Origin: a bacterium
GTDB lineage: Bacteria; Bacillota; Clostridia; Oscillospirales; Acutalibacteraceae
Assembly (NCBI GenBank): GCA_022774755.1
Contig: JALFLK010000010.1
Span: 1-64,000, forward strand
DNA length: 64,000 nt
Direction of reading: 5' to 3'
Below the pieces are notes generated by a model. That model saw nothing but the letters and a program-made list of their open reading frames with translations. It did not search any database and had not been told where the DNA came from. How positions within the stretch are numbered: the first letter of the stretch is position 1; each line of letters begins with the position of its first letter. Positions 28,298-36,376 of this stretch are shown in pieces. A program made the position numbers and the translations under genes.

Positions 28298-28343
28298 TTT
28301 GACTTTTGTTGACTTTGACTTTAACTGACTTTGACTTTATAAT
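28298..28343 (+). promoter_or_regulatory. ctsR promoter with overlapping CtsR-type operator
   Basis: TTGACT (28315-28320), a 17-bp spacer and TATAAT (28338-28343) make a strong promoter. It is embedded in repeated TTTGACT heptads at 28298, 28314 and 28330, with GTTGACT at 28308 and ACTGACT at 28324. This fits the CtsR operator, direct heptads separated by three bases. TTTGACT-TTT-GTTGACT and TTTGACT-TTA-ACTGACT both have that spacing. The intergenic stretch 28090-28297 upstream is AT-rich and otherwise empty. Confidence 0.85.
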
Positions 28344-28420
28344 ATAGACAAAGCTTAAAAAAGAGCACAGCAAGGGCTCATAAAAATAGGCTTTAAGGTT
28401 TAGATTAAGGAAGTGATGAT

Positions 28421-28873
28421 ATGCGTATGAGCGATTTGGTTGCTCAGTATATTATGGAAATGCTGGATGAGTCAGGAGGCAACGCAGAAATTCAAAGAAA
28501 TGAGCTGGCGGGTAATTTGGGATGCGTCCCAAGTCAGATAAATTACGTTATAACGTCCCGTTTTACTCCCGAACAGGGATATATCGTCGAGAGCCGCCGA
28601 GGAGGCGGAGGTTATATCCGAATCACACGGGTAAAGGCTGACAAAAGCACGGCGCTGATGCATATTATCAATTCTATCGGCAGCTCGCTGGATAAGGCAA
28701 GCGCAGAGATAATGGTGAAAAATATGTATTCTCAGTCAATAATAGACAAACAGGTCGCAAAGCTTTTGCTTTCTGCTATGAACGAGAGAGTTTATGCGGA
28801 TATACCCCAGGAACAGCGTAATACACTGAGAGCCAACATAATGAAAAATATGCTGCTCAGTTTATACAATTAG
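28421..28873 (+). CDS. ctsR: CtsR class III heat-shock repressor
   Basis: CtsR represses clp genes by binding tandem heptads and is released on heat or protein stress. The 150-residue protein begins MSDLVAQYIMEMLDESGGNAEIQRNELAG, followed by the winged-HTH wing with the tetraglycine-type loop (ESRRGGGGYIRI) that acts as the heat sensor. First gene of ctsR-mcsA-mcsB-clpC, behind a promoter overlapped by its own operator. The ribosome site is GGAAGTGATG. Autoregulation follows from that arrangement. Confidence 0.95.
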   Translation: MRMSDLVAQYIMEMLDESGGNAEIQRNELAGNLGCVPSQINYVITSRFTPEQGYIVESRRGGGGYIRITRVKADKSTALMHIINSIGSSLDKASAEIMVKNMYSQSIIDKQVAKLLLSAMNERVYADIPQEQRNTLRANIMKNMLLSLYN

Positions 28874-28920
28874 AATGTCTGCAAAACAACAAAGGTAAAA
28901 ACTTACAAGGAGGAATTGTT

Positions 28921-29445
28921 ATGAAATGTCAAAAATGCGGAATGAGAGAAGCAACAACTCATATTAAAACTATGATAAACGGCGAATATGCAGAGTACGA
29001 CTTGTGCCCGAAGTGCGCAGAGCAAATGGGTTACAACAACATTTTTTCCGATATGGAAAGCGAGTTTAACAACTTTTTAGGAAGCTTTTTCGGAAATGCT
29101 CTTCCGGCAAGAACTCAGGCAACACGCTGCGAAAGCTGCGGAAGTACCTACAACGAAATTGCAAAAACTGGTCAGGTAGGATGCGCAGATTGCTACGATG
29201 TTTTCTTTGACCAGCTTATGCCGTTAATCAGGCGTATTCACGGCAACACAGCTCACTGCGGCAAGACGCCCCACAGCATTGAATACACTTGCGTAGAGGA
29301 CGACAAAGCACCGAATAATGCACCGAAAGATAAGGCAGAGCAAATCAACGAGCTTAAAGCACAGCTTCAGGAGGCTGTTAATCAACAGAATTTTGAAAAA
29401 GCCGCTCAGCTTAGAGATAAAATTAAGGAAATGGAGAATGAATAA
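28921..29445 (+). CDS. mcsA: McsA, zinc-binding activator of McsB
   Basis: McsA activates the arginine kinase McsB and helps deliver substrates to ClpC. The 174-residue protein has CQKCGMREATTH and CPKCAEQMG at the N-terminus, a second zinc pair (CESCG...CADCY) near residues 62-82, and a C-terminal UVR motif (QQNFEKAAQLRDKIKEME) as in UvrB/ClpC. It starts 47 nt after ctsR with AAGGAGG and overlaps mcsB by one base (TAATG). Confidence 0.95.
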   Translation: MKCQKCGMREATTHIKTMINGEYAEYDLCPKCAEQMGYNNIFSDMESEFNNFLGSFFGNALPARTQATRCESCGSTYNEIAKTGQVGCADCYDVFFDQLMPLIRRIHGNTAHCGKTPHSIEYTCVEDDKAPNNAPKDKAEQINELKAQLQEAVNQQNFEKAAQLRDKIKEMENE

Positions 29446-30434
29446 TGCAGAACGATATAGTAATTTCCACAAGAATAAGACTTGCAAGAAATTTAAAGGA
29501 GTTCCCGTTTCCCTGTAAGCTTGACGCCAAAGGAAGAAAAGCAGTAGCTGAAAAGGTAAAGAGCGCCGTTACAAACAGCAACAGCGCTCTTGCACAGCAG
29601 ATGGTGTGTATGGACCTTGACAGCCTGACAAAAATTCAGCGTGCAAATTTGGTGGAGAGTCACCTGGTAAGTCCCGAGTTTGTTGCCGATACAAACGGCA
29701 GAGAGCTTCTGCTGACAAAGGATAACAGCATAAGCGTAATGGTAAACGAGGAGGATCATATCCGTATTCAGGTTATTCTGCCGGGCTTTGACCTTGACGG
29801 TGCTTACAATATAGCCGACAAAACGGATACCCTCTTTGATGAGAATCTTAATTATGCCTTTGATAAAAGGCTGGGCTATCTTACCCAGTGCCCCACAAAT
29901 TTGGGAACAGGTATGAGAGCGTCGGTTATGCTTCATCTGCCGGCTTTGCAGAGAACAAAGGCAATCGGCAGAATTGCAGGCAACCTCTCAAAGCTGGGTC
30001 TGACAATCAGAGGTATCTACGGCGAGGGCAGTGAGCCTAAGGGCGCAATGTATCAGCTTTCTAACCAGGTAACTTTGGGAATCAGCGAGAAGGCGGCTAT
30101 GGAGAACCTTAAAAATATTACATTACAGCTTATAAATCAGGAAAAAATCACAAGAGAAAGACTTTTCAACAGCATTGAAGTACAGGATGTTGTTTCAAGG
30201 AGTTTAGGCGTATTAAAATATGCCAAAGCTATTAGCTGTGAAGAGGCTATGGCGTTACTTTCAAATGTAAGAATGGGAGTTATCGCAGGAGAAATTACCG
30301 ATGTGCAGATTGAAAAAATCAACAGTCTGTTTACCGAGGTTCAGCCTGCGGCGATTATGGTAAAAGCAGGCGAAAGCCTTACTCCCGAAAAAAGAGATAT
30401 ATTCAGGGCAAAGCTTATTTCATCTTCACTCTAA
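29445..30434 (+). CDS. mcsB: McsB protein-arginine kinase
   Basis: McsB phosphorylates arginines on unfolded proteins, marking them for ClpC-ClpP, and also on CtsR. The 329-residue protein is a guanidino-kinase homologue. It has ISTRIRLARNLKEFPFP, the VNEEDHIRIQ nucleotide-contact block and the CPTNLGTGMRASVMLHLP motif. It starts in the mcsA stop codon and is followed by clpC after 35 nt. Length is slightly shorter than Bacillus McsB (~363), mostly at the C-terminus. Confidence 0.94.
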   Translation: MQNDIVISTRIRLARNLKEFPFPCKLDAKGRKAVAEKVKSAVTNSNSALAQQMVCMDLDSLTKIQRANLVESHLVSPEFVADTNGRELLLTKDNSISVMVNEEDHIRIQVILPGFDLDGAYNIADKTDTLFDENLNYAFDKRLGYLTQCPTNLGTGMRASVMLHLPALQRTKAIGRIAGNLSKLGLTIRGIYGEGSEPKGAMYQLSNQVTLGISEKAAMENLKNITLQLINQEKITRERLFNSIEVQDVVSRSLGVLKYAKAISCEEAMALLSNVRMGVIAGEITDVQIEKINSLFTEVQPAAIMVKAGESLTPEKRDIFRAKLISSSL

Positions 30435-30469
30435 AATAACGGCTTGCCCGTAAGAAGGAAGGTTTTGTT

Positions 30470-32929
30470 ATGTATCAATTCAAAGGCTTTACAGAAAAGG
30501 CAAACAAGGCAATAAATATAGCTTTAGATGAGGCTTCTCAGATGGGACACACCTATGTGGGCACCGAGCATCTGCTTTTGGGTCTGATTGAGGAGGGCAC
30601 AGGCGTTGCCGCCACTGTGTTAAGCGAAAACGGACTGACTGCCGAAGCCTACAAAAATATGATTTCCGATTCAACAGGCGTTGGAAGCAAGACTGTTTTG
30701 ACGCCCGGGGATTTTACCCCGAGAACAAAGAGAACAATGCAGATGGCTATGATGATTTCAGGCAGAACCGGCTGTAATTATGTGGGCACCGAGCATTTGC
30801 TGTATGCTGTTTTAACCGAAAGCGACAGCTATGGCGTGAGATTTCTCAAGGATTTGGGAATAAATATCCGTTCCGTTGCAGAGGCTTTGCAGGAAAATAT
30901 GTCGCAAATGGGCGACGGAACTCCCTACGGCGCAGGAGAAAGCGTTGCATCGGGAAGCACAGGCACAAAAACGCTTGAAAAATACGGCAGAGATTTAACC
31001 GCCGCCGCAGAAAAAGGCGAGATTGACCCTGTTATAGGCAGAGCAACCGAAATACAGCGTGTAATTCAGATTTTGTCAAGGCGTTCAAAGAATAATCCCG
31101 TGCTAATCGGTGAACCCGGCGTTGGTAAAACAGCCGTAGCAGAGGGACTTGCCCTTAAAATTGCAAAGGGAGAGGTGCCCGAAATTCTCAAGGATAAGAA
31201 GATATTTGCCCTTGACCTTACGGGTATGATTGCCGGCGCAAAGTACAGGGGTGATTTTGAGGAGAGAATCAAGGGCGTTATTGACGAGGTTAAAAACGCA
31301 AATAATGTAATCCTGTTTATTGACGAACTGCACACAATCGTCGGCGCAGGTCAGGCAGAGGGCTCTGCCGACGCAGCCAATATTCTCAAGCCCTCCCTGG
31401 CAAGAGGCGATTTCCAGGTTATCGGCGCTACCACCATTGAGGAATACCGCAAGTATATTGAAAAGGATTCCGCATTGGAAAGGCGTTTTCAGCCTGTAAA
31501 TGTAGGCGAGCCTACTCAGGAGGAGGCAGTTGAAATTCTTAAAGGACTCCGTGACAGGTATGAGGCTCACCATAAGGTGAAAATTACCGACGAATCCATT
31601 GACTCAGCGGTAAAGCTTTCGTCAAGATATATCGCAGACAGGTATCTGCCCGACAAGGCAATCGACCTGATTGACGAGGCGGCTTCGAGAGTAAGGCTTA
31701 AGGAACTCACCTACCCGCCGGAAATAAAGGATATTGAGGACGATATTAAGCGGCTCGAGCAGGAGAAAGCAAGCGCAGTAAACGAGCAGGACTTTGAGCG
31801 TGCCGCACAGCTCAGAGACGAGGAAAAATCCTCTCAGGATAAGCTGGAAAAGCTTAAAAAGCAGTGGCAGGAGCAGTCAACAGGCAAAAAGGGAGAGGTA
31901 ACTCCAGACGATATTGCAAAGATAGTTTCCGACTGGACGGGCGTTCCCGTTGTTCAGCTTACAAAAGAGGAGAGCGAAAGACTGCTTGACCTGGAGAACA
32001 TTTTACATCAGCGTGTTGTCGGTCAGGACGAAGCCGTAAAGGCTGTTTCAAAGGCTATCAGAAGAGGCAGAGTAGGACTGAAAGACCCTAAGCGCCCGGT
32101 TGGCTCGTTCATTTTCTTAGGACCTACCGGCGTAGGCAAAACAGAGCTTTGCAAGGCGCTTGCCCAGGCGATGTTCGGCGACGAAAACGCTATGCTCAGG
32201 CTTGATATGAGCGAATATATGGAGAAGCACACGGTGTCTAAGCTTATCGGCTCGCCTCCGGGATATGTAGGCTTTGACGAGGGCGGACAGCTTACGGAAA
32301 TGGTCAGGAGGAAGCCTTATTCGGTTATACTTTTTGACGAGATCGAAAAGGCTCATCCCGATGTGTTCAATATGCTTTTGCAGATTCTCGACGACGGACG
32401 TCTTACGGACTCTCAGGGCAGAACCGTTGACTTTAAAAATACGGTAATCATTATGACCTCCAATGTAGGCGCAAGGCTCATAGTTGAAAAAGGCGGAGAG
32501 GCACTGGGCTTTAAAACGGTTGATTCCGAGAAGCCAAAGGAGAAGTCTGCACAGGAGATTAAAGACGCCGTTATGGGTGAACTTAAAAAGCTGTTCAGAC
32601 CGGAGTTTTTAAACCGTGTTGATGATATTATCGTGTTCGATAAGCTGGGCGAAGAGGATATTAAGGAGATTGCCGGCAAAATGCTTGATAATCTTAAAAA
32701 GCGTGTTAAGAATATGGATATTGACATTGATTTTTCAGAGGACGCAGTTTCTGAAATTTCAAAGGAAGGCTTTGACGACACCTACGGCGCAAGACCTTTG
32801 AGAAGAGCAATTCAAAACAAGATTGAGGATGTGCTGTCAGAGAAAATACTTGACGGCTCGGTTCAGAAAAATTCAAAGGTTCTGTGCGACTTCAAGGACG
32901 GAGAATTTGTCTTTGAGCCTGTAATGTAA
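30470..32929 (+). CDS. clpC: ClpC AAA+ chaperone ATPase
   Basis: ClpC unfolds substrates for ClpP. The 819-residue chain has two Clp_N repeats (about 1-145, with [14 protein letters not shown] and [14 protein letters not shown]). AAA-1 has Walker [15 protein letters not shown] motif middle domain ([15 protein letters not shown]) follows, about residues 440-455. AAA-2 has [10 protein letters not shown] and the [16 protein letters not shown] Walker B. The ribosome site is AAGGAAGG. Last gene of the ctsR operon, with a terminator behind it. The UVR motif is the usual docking region for McsB/McsA. Confidence 0.97.
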   Translation: MYQFKGFTEKANKAINIALDEASQMGHTYVGTEHLLLGLIEEGTGVAATVLSENGLTAEAYKNMISDSTGVGSKTVLTPGDFTPRTKRTMQMAMMISGRTGCNYVGTEHLLYAVLTESDSYGVRFLKDLGINIRSVAEALQENMSQMGDGTPYGAGESVASGSTGTKTLEKYGRDLTAAAEKGEIDPVIGRATEIQRVIQILSRRSKNNPVLIGEPGVGKTAVAEGLALKIAKGEVPEILKDKKIFALDLTGMIAGAKYRGDFEERIKGVIDEVKNANNVILFIDELHTIVGAGQAEGSADAANILKPSLARGDFQVIGATTIEEYRKYIEKDSALERRFQPVNVGEPTQEEAVEILKGLRDRYEAHHKVKITDESIDSAVKLSSRYIADRYLPDKAIDLIDEAASRVRLKELTYPPEIKDIEDDIKRLEQEKASAVNEQDFERAAQLRDEEKSSQDKLEKLKKQWQEQSTGKKGEVTPDDIAKIVSDWTGVPVVQLTKEESERLLDLENILHQRVVGQDEAVKAVSKAIRRGRVGLKDPKRPVGSFIFLGPTGVGKTELCKALAQAMFGDENAMLRLDMSEYMEKHTVSKLIGSPPGYVGFDEGGQLTEMVRRKPYSVILFDEIEKAHPDVFNMLLQILDDGRLTDSQGRTVDFKNTVIIMTSNVGARLIVEKGGEALGFKTVDSEKPKEKSAQEIKDAVMGELKKLFRPEFLNRVDDIIVFDKLGEEDIKEIAGKMLDNLKKRVKNMDIDIDFSEDAVSEISKEGFDDTYGARPLRRAIQNKIEDVLSEKILDGSVQKNSKVLCDFKDGEFVFEPVM

Positions 32930-32946
32930 AGAATAAAACGAAGTTA

Positions 32947-32984
32947 AAGGGCTGCTGCAAATGAGAAAATTTGCAGCAGCCCTT
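32947..32984 (+). terminator. Terminator after clpC
   Basis: A 16-bp perfect stem (AAGGGCTGCTGCAAAT with ATTTGCAGCAGCCCTT, loop GAGAAA) is followed by a mixed ACTATTTG tail. The stem is very strong, the T run weak. Confidence 0.8.
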
Positions 32985-33356
32985 ACTATTTGTGTTGTTT
33001 GTTATGTATTGTTTTTTATAGCTTAATTTTTTTGCAGTTTTCTACCCCTCAACAGGGTGTTTGTTTATGTGTTTTTATATTGCTGTAAGCAGGAATAATA
33101 AGCAACAGCGTCATCGATAATTCCCATGAATAATCCCTTTTTATGAGTCTGCACAAAAGTTTTGTATCCTTTCAAACAATATCGGCGACAGATTTATTAT
33201 ACTGAATTAAAGCAGTTTTCTGAAATAGAAAAATAATAAGCAAAAATTACAATTTGAACAATTTATCCAAGAAAAATCTTGCCTTTTTATCAAAAATAAT
33301 GTAATATATATGTATAGTTATGAATAACTTATTATTTTGTAAGGAGGTAAAATGCG
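32985..33356 (+). other. AT-rich intergenic leader before the phosphoribosyltransferase-like gene
   Basis: No gene is supported in this stretch. A weak promoter candidate is TTGCCT (33279-33284), 17 bp, TAATAT (33302-33307). At its end, AAGGAGG (33341-33347) is followed by a two-codon frame, ATG CGA TGA (33352-33360), whose stop overlaps the next gene's ATG in an ATGA arrangement. A modest ACCC..GGGT hairpin is near 33045. Confidence 0.4.
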
Positions 33357-33992
33357 ATGACAAATATGTATAAAATCAGGACAAAAAACAAAAATTTGTT
33401 TCTACGTGTCGCAAAAGGACATTTTGCAACGTCCCACAGCCACACCAATTATTACATAGACGTTACAACACAAAAGCTAAGGCTCTCTGAGGCTAAGGCT
33501 GTTGCAAAGGAGCTTGTTTTTCATTACCGTGCCCATACAATCGTCGATACAATTCTATGTCTGGACGGCACAGAGGTAATAGGCGCTTGCCTTGCAAATG
33601 AGCTTACAAAGGAAGACTTTATCAATATGAACGCTCACCAGACAATTTATATTGTATCTCCGGAATACACCTCGGCAGGTCAGCTGATTTTCCGTGACAA
33701 TGTTACGCCGATGATTGCAGGGAAGCATGTTCTTGTTCTCTCCGCTTCTGTTACAACGGGAAAAACCGCACAGTCTGCCATTGAGGCAATAGAGTATTAC
33801 GGCGGTATTGTGGCGGGCGTTTCTGCTATTTTTGCAACCGTTGATGAATGTGTCGGTTATCCGGTTATTTCTGTTTTTAATCCCGGAGATTTAGGCGACT
33901 ATGAGTGCTATAATTCTCACGATTGCCCTATGTGCAAAAGAGGAGAAAAAATTGAGGCACTCGTAAACAGCTACGGTTACTCGAAATTGTAA
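33357..33992 (+). CDS. Phosphoribosyltransferase-like protein (PyrE-type fold)
   Basis: The 211-residue protein looks like a type I phosphoribosyltransferase. It has an internal VDTILCLDGTEVIGACLANEL segment and the PRPP-loop equivalent VLVLSASVTTGKTAQSAIEAIEYYGG; the usual acidic pair before VTTG is replaced by SAS. It ends with CYNSHDCPMCKRGEKIEALV, a possible zinc site. Orotate phosphoribosyltransferase relatives occur as orphan genes in Clostridia, and no pyrimidine genes are nearby. The missing acidic pair makes catalytic activity uncertain. Confidence 0.65.
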   Translation: MTNMYKIRTKNKNLFLRVAKGHFATSHSHTNYYIDVTTQKLRLSEAKAVAKELVFHYRAHTIVDTILCLDGTEVIGACLANELTKEDFINMNAHQTIYIVSPEYTSAGQLIFRDNVTPMIAGKHVLVLSASVTTGKTAQSAIEAIEYYGGIVAGVSAIFATVDECVGYPVISVFNPGDLGDYECYNSHDCPMCKRGEKIEALVNSYGYSKL

Positions 33993-34057
33993 ATAAATCT
34001 GCCTGCGTACAAATTTTCTGTATTGCAGGCGCACTAAATTAGGAAAAGAGGTAGAAG

Positions 34058-35143
34058 ATGTCATCAGTAATTGAGTACAAATGTCCCTGCTGCGGCGGAA
34101 GAATTGAATTTGACAGTAATTCTCAGAAAATGCTGTGTCCCTTCTGCGGTACGAGCTTTGATTTGGAAACCCTTAAAAGCTACGATGAAGCGCTGAATTC
34201 TGACGCTCAGGACAATATGGAATGGGAAAGCAAGCCGGAGTCACAATGGCAAAGCGGCGAAACAGACGGTATGGCGGTTTATATTTGCGACTCCTGCGGA
34301 GGAGAGATTATCGCCGACAAAACCCTCGGCTCAACAAGCTGTCCTTACTGCAACAACACGGTTGTTATGTCGGGACAATTTGCCGGGGATTTAAGACCTG
34401 ACTACATTATCCCCTTTAAGCTTGACAAAGAGGCGGCAAAAAAAGCTTTGCAGAACCATATGAAGGGCAAGCCGTTTTTGCCGAAGCTCTTTAAAAGTCA
34501 GAACAGAATCAACGAGATTAAGGGCATTTATGTGCCGTTCTGGCTTTTTGACGCAGATGTTAACGCCAATGTCCGTTACAGAGCCACCAGAGTAAGAACC
34601 TGGAGCGACAGTAATTACAGATACACGGAAACATCATACTACCTTATTCTGCGAGGCGGTAATATTTCGTTTCAGCGTGTGCCTGTTGACGGCTCTACAA
34701 AAATGCCCGACGATATTATGGAGTCAATAGAGCCCTTTAAGTTTGACGACGCTGTTGACTTTCAGACTGCATACCTTTCGGGATATTTGGCTGACAGGTA
34801 CGACGTTGATTCCGACCAAAGCATTGAGAGGGCAAATCAGCGTGTGAAAAACAGCACGGAATCGGAATTTGCAAAAACCGTAACTGGATACTCAACCGTA
34901 GTGCCGGAAAATACCGTTATAAATCTTTCAAACGGAAAGGCAAAATACGCCCTTTATCCGGTTTGGATGCTTAATACTTCCTGGAACGATAAAACATTCA
35001 CCTTTGCAATGAACGGACAGACAGGCAAAATGGTCGGTGATTTACCTGTTGATTGGGCGTCTTTTTGGAAATGGTTCGGAATAATAACGGGAATTGCAGG
35101 AGCGGTTACGTTTCTGATTTTGTACCTGTTATGGTTGCTGTAA
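34058..35143 (+). CDS. TFIIB-type zinc-ribbon membrane protein
   Basis: The 361-residue protein has two zinc ribbons. The first is YKCPCCGGRIEF..MLCPFCGTSF at residues 8-36, the second YICDSCGGEI..SCPYCNNTVV at 76-106. A ~200-residue domain follows with PDYIIPFKLDKEAAKKAL and IKGIYVPFWLFDADV, and a single C-terminal membrane helix (336-358). Such proteins are frequent in Clostridia and often sit beside TPM-domain genes, as here (the next gene begins 13 nt later). A membrane-associated housekeeping or envelope role is a guess; no function is established. The ribosome site is AAAGAGG. Confidence 0.75.
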   Translation: MSSVIEYKCPCCGGRIEFDSNSQKMLCPFCGTSFDLETLKSYDEALNSDAQDNMEWESKPESQWQSGETDGMAVYICDSCGGEIIADKTLGSTSCPYCNNTVVMSGQFAGDLRPDYIIPFKLDKEAAKKALQNHMKGKPFLPKLFKSQNRINEIKGIYVPFWLFDADVNANVRYRATRVRTWSDSNYRYTETSYYLILRGGNISFQRVPVDGSTKMPDDIMESIEPFKFDDAVDFQTAYLSGYLADRYDVDSDQSIERANQRVKNSTESEFAKTVTGYSTVVPENTVINLSNGKAKYALYPVWMLNTSWNDKTFTFAMNGQTGKMVGDLPVDWASFWKWFGIITGIAGAVTFLILYLLWLL

Positions 35144-35156
35144 GGAGGGGTATAGT

Positions 35157-36350
35157 ATGAAAAAGAGAGTGTTTTCGCTGTTTATTGCACTTTTTATAAT
35201 TTGCGGCTGTGCATTAACAGTATCTGCGGCAGAGGATAAAAGCTATATCATTGATTATTCCTTGGTTCTTTCGGATGAGGAAAAGACGGAATTAAACAGC
35301 CTTGCAAAGCAGGTTTGCAGCAATTACGGCATAGAAGCCTATGCGGTTACAACCGAACTGGACGGATTGGATATTGCGGTATATGCTGACACATTATTCA
35401 GCGTTGAGTCTAATAAATCAGACGGAGTGGTGCTGGTTACAGATACCGTCGATTTTACCTATTATGTTCACACCGTCGGCAGAGCAGAAAATATGTTTTC
35501 TGATTCTCAGCTTAATAAAATAGGTTCTGCTTACGGCGATGAAGAAACATATTACGAGAGATTTAAAAACTTTTACAATGAGCTTTCTTATCAGCTTGAT
35601 TTAAACGGAGTTGATACTATCCCCCAGGAAAGGCAAAAACCAAGACTTGTTGACGACGCAGGTATTCTTACCGAAACAGAAAAAACCGATTTAACGGCAA
35701 AGCTTGACGAAATAAGCGAAAGACTCCAATGCGACGTTGCAGTAGCTGTTGTAAACAGTCTTGAGGGAAAGACTGCTCAGGCATTTGCTGATGATTACTA
35801 CGACTACAACGGCTACGGTATGGGCTCCGGCGACGACGGAGTTTTGCTTTTACTTTCAATGAGTGAGAGAAAATGGGCGGTAAGTACATACGGAACGGCA
35901 TTCAGCGCTATTAACGATACAGCTATGGATTACCTTACTGATAACTTTACAGCATATCTCAGAGATGATGAATACTATACGGCTTTTGAAACCTACGCCG
36001 ACGATTGTGATACAATTATTACAAAATACGAGAACGGAACTCCGTTTTCGGAAAAAGATGCAAAGGGCAATTTGCCCATAGTAAGAAATATTATTATTTC
36101 GGTTATTGCAGGACTGATTATTTCATTTATTATTACATTTGCAATGAAGAGTAAGCTGAAAACCGTCAGAAGAAAGTACAATGCCTCTGATTATACCGTA
36201 CCCGGAAGTATGAATATTACAAACAGCAGTGATATGTATCTTTACCGTACTGTATCTAAGGTTAAAATTGAGAAAAACGACGGCGGCGGTTCTTCTTCCC
36301 ACACCAGTTCTTCAGGCAGAAGCCACGGCGGTTCAAGCGGAAGCTTTTGA
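35157..36350 (+). CDS. Exported protein with two tandem TPM domains
   Basis: The 397-residue protein has a signal peptide (MKKRVFSLFIALFIICGCALTVSAAED). Two TPM-phosphatase-like domains follow: residues ~30-148 (DYSLVLSDEEKTELNSLAKQ) and ~168-305 (LVDDAGILTETEKTDLTAKLDEI...GVLLLLSMSERKWAVSTYG). A membrane helix spans ~312-330. The tail is rich in glycine and serine (GGGSSSHTSSSGRSHGGSSGSF), like YgcG-type proteins. The first domain is more diverged than the second. AAGGAGGGGTA precedes the start, 13 nt after the zinc-ribbon gene. TPM proteins have been linked to membrane or photosystem repair; here the role is unknown. Confidence 0.82.
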   Translation: MKKRVFSLFIALFIICGCALTVSAAEDKSYIIDYSLVLSDEEKTELNSLAKQVCSNYGIEAYAVTTELDGLDIAVYADTLFSVESNKSDGVVLVTDTVDFTYYVHTVGRAENMFSDSQLNKIGSAYGDEETYYERFKNFYNELSYQLDLNGVDTIPQERQKPRLVDDAGILTETEKTDLTAKLDEISERLQCDVAVAVVNSLEGKTAQAFADDYYDYNGYGMGSGDDGVLLLLSMSERKWAVSTYGTAFSAINDTAMDYLTDNFTAYLRDDEYYTAFETYADDCDTIITKYENGTPFSEKDAKGNLPIVRNIIISVIAGLIISFIITFAMKSKLKTVRRKYNASDYTVPGSMNITNSSDMYLYRTVSKVKIEKNDGGGSSSHTSSSGRSHGGSSGSF

Positions 36351-36376
36351 TTCAGATTGATAACAGGGAGGAAGCT

